A DNA stretch of 20,480 nucleotides from Deltaproteobacteria bacterium (GTDB lineage: Bacteria > SAR324 > NAC60-12). The DNA lies in contig PAZT01000015.1 in NCBI GenBank assembly GCA_002716165.1, positions 9,066 through 29,545 of the forward strand. The letters are read 5' to 3'. The position numbers and the translations under genes are program-made. This document shows, one piece after another, positions 14,944-20,480 of this stretch; positions within the stretch are counted from its first letter, which is position 1; every line of letters starts with the position of its first letter. The notes beneath the pieces were generated by a model, which worked only from the letters and a program-made list of their open reading frames with translations, did no database searches and had not been told where the DNA came from.

Positions 14944-16233
14944 TCAGACAATTTCTCTCAGTAGGACAACAGGTTTCAACATGAATTCAGCTTGATTTAT
15001 TTCCTTTAGAGCTTTAAGAACTAGACCTTCCATACAGGACTGAATAGTCAAAGTAAAAATCACTATTTCTTCACCTTCTTTCTCAATTCGGTGATATTTT
15101 GGTAACTGTTCCAAAGCAAAAATATTTATTGAATGCTTCTCAAAAATATTTCCAATGTGCCCAAAGATTCCGGGATGGTCACGGACTTCAAAGCGCAACG
15201 TATGACGAAAACAAATATTTTCCATCGATTCCAGAACCAATTCTGAAGTAATAGGTGGTGGAAGAAATGGTTCAGGATGTCTTAGAACTTTGTTCAAATC
15301 TGAAACTATAGCTGATGCTGTTGGAAGGCTACCTGCGCCTTTTCCTATAAGAGTTATATCCTCTGAAAATTTACCTGACAGAGTTACAGCATTAGTTGAT
15401 CCCGAAATTTTAGCCAACATTTGATCTTTTTTTATCATCACTGGCAAAACGTATATTTGGATTCCTTGTTCTAACAAGCAAAGATTTGCAATTAATTTAA
15501 TTTCACACCCCATCCTCCGTGCATACTCAAAATCAGCTAGTTCCAGATGATCTATTCCTTCCAGAGTAATTTGTTCTGGCAAAAACCAATGTCCTGTAAT
15601 TAAGTATGTAAGAATTACAAGTTTATATCTAGCATCAAAACCCTTGATATCATTTGTAGGGTCTAATTCAGCAAATCCCAGTTCTTTTGCCTGAGAAAGT
15701 GCTTTATCAAATGTAAGGTTGTTACTTCCCATTTGAGAAAGAATGTAATTAGTAGTGCCATTCAAAATACCTTTTATACCTACGATATCACGAACTTGTA
15801 AATAATCTTTAAGTAATCTTAATACAGGAATCGCTCCTGCAACAGCCGCTTCAAAAAGCAGATGACGCCTGTTTTTTCTTGCAATCGTTGTTAATTCAGA
15901 GCCATGTACAGCAATCAAATCTTTATTTGCAGTAATTACATGTTTCCCTTTTTTTAAGGCATTTAAAATAAGATCATAAGCAAAGTCTTTACCTCCTATT
16001 GTTTCAACTATGACATCTACATCCTTATCTTCCAGAAGTTGCTCAAGATTTTCATAAAATAATTCTGGACTCTCGTTATACATCGAACTTGCATAGACCC
16101 CCTGAGAATATTTTTCAAGTATTCCAACTAAATTTATTTTAGTATCAGGGTGTTCCCTATGCTGGGATAAAACATGGGCTACACCGCTGCCAACTGTTCC
16201 AAATCCTGCTATAGCTACGTTCAATGCCGACAT
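14944..16233 (-). CDS. hom: Homoserine dehydrogenase with C-terminal ACT domain
   Basis: A 429-residue enzyme that reduces aspartate semialdehyde to homoserine, the branch point to threonine and methionine. The NAD(P)-binding motif is IAGFGTVGSG (8-17). TANKDLIA (101-108) and EAAVAGAIP (128-136) line the active site. The signature NGTTNYIL (158-165) and DPTNDIKGFDARYK (191-204) hold the catalytic Asp200 and Lys204. Residues from about 345 to 429 form an ACT domain (VRDHPGIFGHIGNIF), normally the site of threonine feedback inhibition. It is not fused to aspartokinase. It appears to lead the run that includes mreC, mreD, mrdA and maf. The 287-base gap upstream holds no convincing promoter. Confidence 0.97.
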   Translation of the reverse strand: MSALNVAIAGFGTVGSGVAHVLSQHREHPDTKINLVGILEKYSQGVYASSMYNESPELFYENLEQLLEDKDVDVIVETIGGKDFAYDLILNALKKGKHVITANKDLIAVHGSELTTIARKNRRHLLFEAAVAGAIPVLRLLKDYLQVRDIVGIKGILNGTTNYILSQMGSNNLTFDKALSQAKELGFAELDPTNDIKGFDARYKLVILTYLITGHWFLPEQITLEGIDHLELADFEYARRMGCEIKLIANLCLLEQGIQIYVLPVMIKKDQMLAKISGSTNAVTLSGKFSEDITLIGKGAGSLPTASAIVSDLNKVLRHPEPFLPPPITSELVLESMENICFRHTLRFEVRDHPGIFGHIGNIFEKHSINIFALEQLPKYHRIEKEGEEIVIFTLTIQSCMEGLVLKALKEINQAEFMLKPVVLLREIV

Positions 16234-16403
16234 TACATTTGTCAGTTAATTTTTGTAAATGATAAATTCAAAATTTTAGTCAATTAATTATTTTTTTTGA
16301 GCTCTTTTTTTAATGATTTAATTACTTTAACAAACAAAATGACTCAAAATTGTCATGAAATCAACTCTTTCAATACATTTTCTAGTTCAAAAAAAATTTA
16401 CCC

Positions 16404-16463
16404 ATGAATAAAGATTCGGTTCTGACAGGATACTGGACATTGAGTAAGGCCTCACGATTCTAA
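16404..16463 (+). other. Possible 19-codon small ORF in the hom upstream gap
   Basis: In the otherwise AT-rich gap 16234-16520, a locally less AT-rich patch reads from ATG as a 19-residue peptide, MNKDSVLTGYWTLSKASRF, before TAA. There is no Shine-Dalgarno before it, as for most genes here. It could be a small peptide, a remnant, part of an RNA or chance. I know of no homolog. The gap also holds a minor ATGAC-N8-GTCAT inverted repeat (16339-16356). I see nothing else in it. Confidence 0.15.
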
Positions 16464-16520
16464 GCACATCTAAAATTTTAATAACTAGTTCGAAAAAACT
16501 CTTAACAATGATTCATTCCA

Positions 16521-17555
16521 TTATGGATTTATTTTTCTCTCAAGAAATTCATACCATTGTAATCGTTCAAATATACTTTGATCCAAAGCATACCAGTCTA
16601 CACATCCTAATTTTGAAGCTTCTTCCAGCAATTGTGGTGACTTTATATTCCCATTAATTATTAACGGTTTTTTTGTATACTTTGCTGTCCATTGACAAAG
16701 AGGATCTTTATTTTCAAAACACTTGTTCATAGCATGAGCAGCAAGTGGATGAAAAATTTGGACCCCGGCTTTTTCAAGCAATTTTAACATTGTATTTAAA
16801 TCTTTTGGTTTAAAGCCATCTTCGATTTTGTCAAAAATTGAAAAGTAATAGCTAATGGGAATATTTACCGATTTACGTTTTTTTATAGCCTTGATTAATT
16901 CTTCAGATAGTCTAAATCTATTTTCAATTTTTTCTGCACTATATTCATCATCACGAGAATTAAGTTTAACACAACAACATTGATCCAGTAAATGCTGTTC
17001 TCCCCCGTTGATTTCGATAAAATCCATGCCTACTTCTGTTGCGCGCTCAGCTGCATGAACAAAACTAAGAATAATTTCTTCAACATCCCCTTGTTCAAAT
17101 TCTCGACTAACATCGTAATCCCTGCCAAAATTCAATACTGAAGGTGCTATAGGCTGTTCCCCACACGCACTTGCAGAAGTATGTGCACCTGCATGAGATA
17201 GCCTTATCCCTATTGCGGATCCCTCTTTTTTTACTCCACTTACCAATTTTATCAATCCTTCCAAATGGTCCTCTTCCGATATACCTAATTGGTTCACATG
17301 ACTTCTGCCCTGCTTTATCACATAAGCTGATTCCAAAATTATTGTACCTACACCCTGTCTCGCTAGAGTGCGATAATGTTTTATAATTGCCGGAGTTACT
17401 TTTCCATTTACATCTGATTGATCATCTATTGATGGTGGAGCAAGAATTCTGTTTCTGAATTTAATCCCATGCATAGAGAAAGGTTTAAATATTGAGTCAT
17501 TTTTAGACTGGTTTTTTTTAGCTGATTTTTTATCAGAGTTTAATTTTGAATGCAT
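16521..17555 (-). CDS. Divergent Old Yellow Enzyme-type flavin oxidoreductase-like protein
   Basis: A 344-residue TIM-barrel protein of the NADH:flavin oxidoreductase/OYE superfamily. A Lys/Ser-rich tail (1-20) precedes IFKPFSMHGIKFRNRILAPP (22-41), the standard barrel entry. HYRTLARQGVGTIILES (60-76) and IGIRLSHAGAHT (115-126) are also typical. The next landmark, usually HGAHGYLLHQF, is NGGEQHLLDQC (183-193). The usual YGGS..NR becomes EYSAEKIENR (204-213). The C-terminal FMN-phosphate segment, normally G-R-x-L-L-A-D-P, is WYALDQSIF (321-329). The paired catalytic His/Asn are therefore not recognisable. No Fe-S cysteine cluster or second dinucleotide domain is present. FMN may still bind, but chemistry may differ or be lost. 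It is 28 bases after hisE, so probably cotranscribed. Confidence 0.82.
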   Translation of the reverse strand: MHSKLNSDKKSAKKNQSKNDSIFKPFSMHGIKFRNRILAPPSIDDQSDVNGKVTPAIIKHYRTLARQGVGTIILESAYVIKQGRSHVNQLGISEEDHLEGLIKLVSGVKKEGSAIGIRLSHAGAHTSASACGEQPIAPSVLNFGRDYDVSREFEQGDVEEIILSFVHAAERATEVGMDFIEINGGEQHLLDQCCCVKLNSRDDEYSAEKIENRFRLSEELIKAIKKRKSVNIPISYYFSIFDKIEDGFKPKDLNTMLKLLEKAGVQIFHPLAAHAMNKCFENKDPLCQWTAKYTKKPLIINGNIKSPQLLEEASKLGCVDWYALDQSIFERLQWYEFLERKINP

Positions 17556-17583
17556 TTGTATATTTTTTCTTTATGTTTATTGA

Positions 17584-17910
17584 TTAGCGTTTTGCTTTTT
17601 CATCAAAACCGGACTGACCAAATCTACTTTCCAGCTCACTATAAATATCCTTTAAAGTTATCCCATTTAGACCCATAAGTATAAGCATGTGAAACCAAAG
17701 ATCTGCTATTTCGTGAATCTGTTCTGTCTTGCTTTCATTTTTAGCAGCAATGATTACTTCAGCAGATTCTTCACAAATTTTTTTTAAAACCCTATCAGTG
17801 CCCCCATCCAACAAAAAAGCAACATATGAATTTTCAGGTGAACTTTGCCTACGTTTAAGAATTACGTCATAAACAAGATCCAATATTGTTGTATGATTCT
17901 TGACAGTCAT
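17584..17910 (-). CDS. hisE: Phosphoribosyl-ATP pyrophosphohydrolase
   Basis: HisE catalyses the second step of histidine synthesis, phosphoribosyl-ATP to phosphoribosyl-AMP plus pyrophosphate. At 108 residues it is a normal stand-alone, all-helical MazG-fold enzyme. The metal-binding signature KKICEESAEVIIAAK (43-57) and HEIADLWFHMLIL (66-78) carry the conserved acidic residues E47, E48, E51 and D70. Other his genes are absent, so it is separated from the rest of the pathway. It starts five bases after the ntrC stop with no Shine-Dalgarno, which suggests cotranscription and possibly translational coupling with ntrC. Confidence 0.95.
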   Translation of the reverse strand: MTVKNHTTILDLVYDVILKRRQSSPENSYVAFLLDGGTDRVLKKICEESAEVIIAAKNESKTEQIHEIADLWFHMLILMGLNGITLKDIYSELESRFGQSGFDEKAKR

Positions 17911-17915
17911 TTTTT

Positions 17916-19358
17916 TTATTTCAGGCCCAGTGTTTTGATTTTTTTACGAAGAGTATTGCGGTTTATTCCCAAAATTTTTGACGTTCTTTGTTGATTCCAA
18001 TTAGTTTGCTGAAGAAGTAAACTTATCAATGGTCGCTCAACTTGGGACAACACATCAGACAAAAGTAGCTTGCTATCTAGTTCAACAGCATTTTTTACTG
18101 GCTGCTCAAGTTTTCCAAAGGCAACTTCCTCTAAACTTTCCATTGGGTCTGATATTAATTCAAGTGTTATTAAATTTTTTGGTAACGAATCAAGTGTAAT
18201 TGTGCCTTTAACATTTGTGATCATCAAGCTCTTGACAGTGTTTTCCAACTCTCTAATGTTTCCTGGCCATTCGTAATTAGTTAGCACCTTCATCGCTTTT
18301 GGCTCAACGACTTTTCTTCCTACTGCCATTTCTTTACTCCCTTTTCGAAGAAAATGTTCTATCAAAACTGGAATATCTTCTTTGTGTTCTCTTAATGGGG
18401 CAATGTTAATAGGAAAAACATTCAATCTGTAATAAAGATCAGTTCTGAAGCGAGAATTTTGGATTAGATTAGGTAAATTCTGATGAGTCGCAGCAATTAT
18501 CCGCATATCAGTTGATATCAGATCTTTTCCCCCAAGCCGTTCAAATTGTTTTTCCTGTAAGACTCTCAACAATTTACTTTGGAGGTTCAGTGGCATATCC
18601 CCGATTTCGTCCAAAAATAATGTTCCTTTACTGGCAATTTCCAGTTTACCACGCTTGCGTTCGGTTGCACCAGTAAAAGCACCTTTTTCATGACCGAACA
18701 ATTCCGACTCCATCAGCTCTGAGGGAATTGCCGCACAATTTATTGCAACAAAGGCTTGACTCGACCGTAAAGAGTGACTGTGGATAGAACGTGCAATCAG
18801 CTCTTTCCCCGTACCACTTTCACCTTGGATAAGAACTGTCAAATCTGTAGCAGCTACTCTTCCAATTGATTTATAAAGCTCACGCATTACTTTGCTTTGA
18901 CCAGTTAGTAAATCATCATCTGGTTTTTCTGATATGACCCCTTTTGCTCCCTTTATGCTAAACGGTACTCGCAGTGCACGTCTTACAAGCTCTTCTATTT
19001 CCTCAATATTGAAAGGCTTGGGTAAGTAGTCAAAAACTCCGGATTTCATAGCTTCAACAGTAGTTTTCATTGTGCTTTCACCAGTCATCACAATTGTCAA
19101 TAGAGATGGATACTTTTTTAACATTTCACGTGTAAAAGAGAGACCATCTTGTCCAGGAAGATTAATATCAACAAAAGCTAAACGAATCGCTTGATTTTTA
19201 AGAAGCAGTCTTGCCTCAACTGTATCAGCTGCTAGATGAGGAACATGACCTGCTTGAGAAAGGGTACGGTCCATTACCCAACGAATACTGGGTTCATCAT
19301 CCAAAACCAATATCTGAGTTTTTTCTTGGATCTGGTTATTTTCGTTTTGTTTAAGCAT
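17916..19358 (-). CDS. ntrC: NtrC-type sigma-54-dependent response regulator
   Basis: A 480-residue transcription activator with three domains. The receiver (15-130) has acidic D20, D21 and E22, the phospho-acceptor Asp64, Thr92 and Lys114. The AAA+ domain (150-385) has Walker A GESGTGKE (179-186), the sigma-54-contacting GAFTGA (226-231), Walker B TLFLDEIGD (246-254) and the WPGNIRELEN box (364-373). A Fis-type helix-turn-helix (about 440-480) reads WNQQRTSKILGINRNTLRKKIK in outline. The segment SIRWVMDRTLSQAG (24-37) resembles NtrC (GlnG) more than other members. No sensor kinase or glnA is adjacent, so its nitrogen role is inferred from similarity. It lies between an unknown gene (69 bases upstream) and hisE. 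Confidence 0.92.
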   Translation of the reverse strand: MLKQNENNQIQEKTQILVLDDEPSIRWVMDRTLSQAGHVPHLAADTVEARLLLKNQAIRLAFVDINLPGQDGLSFTREMLKKYPSLLTIVMTGESTMKTTVEAMKSGVFDYLPKPFNIEEIEELVRRALRVPFSIKGAKGVISEKPDDDLLTGQSKVMRELYKSIGRVAATDLTVLIQGESGTGKELIARSIHSHSLRSSQAFVAINCAAIPSELMESELFGHEKGAFTGATERKRGKLEIASKGTLFLDEIGDMPLNLQSKLLRVLQEKQFERLGGKDLISTDMRIIAATHQNLPNLIQNSRFRTDLYYRLNVFPINIAPLREHKEDIPVLIEHFLRKGSKEMAVGRKVVEPKAMKVLTNYEWPGNIRELENTVKSLMITNVKGTITLDSLPKNLITLELISDPMESLEEVAFGKLEQPVKNAVELDSKLLLSDVLSQVERPLISLLLQQTNWNQQRTSKILGINRNTLRKKIKTLGLK

Positions 19359-19427
19359 TATTTATTCAAGTAATCACTGGAAAAAGTTTAGTATGATAAT
19401 TTATTCACTGGGTAAATTAGATTTTTC

Positions 19428-20351
19428 TTATTTTTCCAAAACTACACAGGCCTGTTCAAAAAAATCTTTAGGTAATAATTTTTCTCTATCAAGAAACTTA
19501 AACAGACCTAATAAAGATTCTCTCATACTATCTAAATCTTCTTTCAATGGATTAGCGTTTTCTACGAACCAATCTTCAAAAAAATGTTTTATCATACTGA
19601 CTTCCCACTCCTTTAAAGATGGTGGCTGGAAATCTGCTAAGAAAACTTCCAAATCCTCTTCAGTTCTTTCTAGTTTTTCTTCAGGCAATAGGTCCAAAAA
19701 ATTCTTAAGAACTTCCTCATCTAAAGGTGAGATCCTTTTTTCTAATTTCGTTTCATCATGGTTCTCATTATCTTCAACTGAAACAGATTCATCTTTTTCC
19801 CCTGATTGAATTTCATCAGTCAGTTGCTTAAAATACTCGTAATTTTTTTGCTCAAACTCTTTCATGGCTAAAGGCAGACCGGCAAGATCAAGCTCTCGGC
19901 CTTCAAGTGAGGAAAGAGTTTTGAGAAAAATAGCAACAATTACAGGATTAGAAAGATGGGTTTTTTTACTACTTTCTGCGAGCTGATGTCTTGTAGCACT
20001 TGCAAGTCCGTGCTTAATGGATTTTTCTGAGTGCTCTTCTTCCAGCTTTGCCAGTCTTTGGTCAAGTTCAGAAATGAATTCTTCTGTCAAAAGCTCCATT
20101 AATATATTTGGTTCTGGAATATCATTCTCAATCAATTCCATTAGCTTTGACTTATCCATTCTAAAATCAACCAATTCAGGTTCAAATGCCAAGGTAGGCA
20201 GTGCATTTAAAAGTTGCTCAATTTGAGCTGAGTTTTGCTGCTGTGGTTTCCTCTTAGGCATTGTCTTACGACGAAGAATCATTTTATTATGACGCTTTTG
20301 CTTCTGTCTTCTAAGCATTCCTGATTTTTTTTGTTTTTTTATTTTGGCCAC
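19428..20351 (-). CDS. Unrecognised protein with basic N-terminal tail and acidic body
   Basis: A 307-residue soluble protein I do not recognise. The first 36 residues hold 17 Lys/Arg and no Asp/Glu, a tail that could bind nucleic acid or the ribosome. The body from 40 on is largely helical in character and acidic, with a disordered Glu/Asp/Ser stretch at about 180-205 and Leu/Glu-rich segments at 84-107 and 210-240. It has no membrane segment, signal peptide or known catalytic motif. The start is a GTG without Shine-Dalgarno. ATG codons at residues 13, 24 and 31 are alternatives that would shorten the basic tail. The coherent frame and the 69-base gap to ntrC support a real gene, probably cotranscribed with ntrC. 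Confidence 0.7.
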   Translation of the reverse strand: MAKIKKQKKSGMLRRQKQKRHNKMILRRKTMPKRKPQQQNSAQIEQLLNALPTLAFEPELVDFRMDKSKLMELIENDIPEPNILMELLTEEFISELDQRLAKLEEEHSEKSIKHGLASATRHQLAESSKKTHLSNPVIVAIFLKTLSSLEGRELDLAGLPLAMKEFEQKNYEYFKQLTDEIQSGEKDESVSVEDNENHDETKLEKRISPLDEEVLKNFLDLLPEEKLERTEEDLEVFLADFQPPSLKEWEVSMIKHFFEDWFVENANPLKEDLDSMRESLLGLFKFLDREKLLPKDFFEQACVVLEK

Positions 20352-20383
20352 AATTAACTAATTGTTAAAAAATGTTCAAAGTG

Positions 20384-20411
20384 TATATATGTATTATCCC
20401 AGAATTATCAA
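20384..20411 (-). promoter_or_regulatory. Candidate promoter for the unknown gene and ntrC
   Basis: On the minus strand TTGATA (20411-20406), a 16-base spacer and TATATA (20389-20384) give a fair sigma-70-type promoter. Transcription would start roughly 25 bases before the GTG at 20351. The rest of 20412-20480 is AT-rich with no gene visible. Confidence 0.3.
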
Positions 20412-20480
20412 ATAAAATCACGTCAAATTAGTTTCTGATATTTTGATAAAATTACCCGTCTGCTTTGACATTTTCAGAAA

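Noticed and set aside
16234..16300. TTGACT as a -35 box for hom on the minus strand
   Set aside because: At 16-18 bases downstream there is no acceptable -10 hexamer.
16339..16356. ATGAC-N8-GTCAT inverted repeat upstream of hom
   Set aside because: Arms of only five bases in AT-rich DNA, with no promoter nearby that it would overlap convincingly.
16404..16480. Possible tRNA or structured RNA in the less AT-rich patch
   Set aside because: I could not build a cloverleaf: no acceptor stem pairs, and no T-loop or anticodon arm was found.
19393..19809. 138-codon plus-strand frame opposite the unknown gene
   Set aside because: It is Ser/Lys-rich, as expected from antisense reading of an acidic coding sequence, and it has no leader signals. 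The minus-strand frame is longer and fits the operon.

Overview
This AT-rich window (about one third G+C by eye) is ordinary bacterial chromosome, with tightly packed housekeeping genes on both strands. An LptF/LptG-type permease, an exported protein with a beta-barrel-like C-terminus, FtsY and the MreC/MreD/PBP2 set point to a Gram-negative rod. The NtrC-type regulator, the acidic receiver-like protein and the overall gene mix suggest a deep-branching proteobacterium, perhaps a marine SAR324-type or delta-like lineage. That placement is a guess from gene content, not from a marker gene. I see no rRNA, tRNA, CRISPR array, insertion sequence, phage gene or integrase. No gene-free gap exceeds 300 bases; the longest are 5182-5462, 8107-8390 and 16234-16520.

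Layout. Bases 1-1060 hold ftsY (plus, perhaps cut at its 5' end), convergent with an LptF/LptG permease (1100-2143, minus). A hairpin-rich gap of 222 bases separates the permease from a divergent 632-residue protein with a degenerate receiver domain and a very acidic disordered body (2366-4264, plus). That protein ends convergently on psuG (4261-5181, minus), and the two stop codons share TTAA. A divergent plus-strand pair follows: a PhnW-like aminotransferase and a class I glutamine amidotransferase (5463-7287), closed by a good terminator. Next are a family 2 glycosyltransferase (7324-8106, minus) and a divergent nicotinate phosphoribosyltransferase-like gene (8391-9737, plus), the latter with two candidate promoters and an inverted repeat.

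From 9981 to the right edge every convincing gene is on the minus strand. In order of transcription there are two runs. The first is an unrecognised basic/acidic protein (20351-19428), ntrC, hisE and a flavin-oxidoreductase-like protein (to 16521). The second is hom, mreC, mreD, mrdA, maf and an exported barrel-type protein (16233 to 9981). In the second run mreC/mreD and mreD/mrdA overlap by one base, and the ribosome site of the last gene overlaps the maf stop. This is an elongasome operon (MreC, MreD and PBP2 build the lateral wall) led by an amino-acid biosynthesis gene.

Points worth a second look: the receiver-like scaffold protein with no phospho-acceptor; a PBP2 whose KTG box reads KTA; a flavin-oxidoreductase-like protein lacking the usual catalytic pair; the PhnW-like/amidotransferase pair; the near absence of Shine-Dalgarno sequences; and the unknown gene ahead of ntrC. 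I did not find a clear new defence or mobile system.
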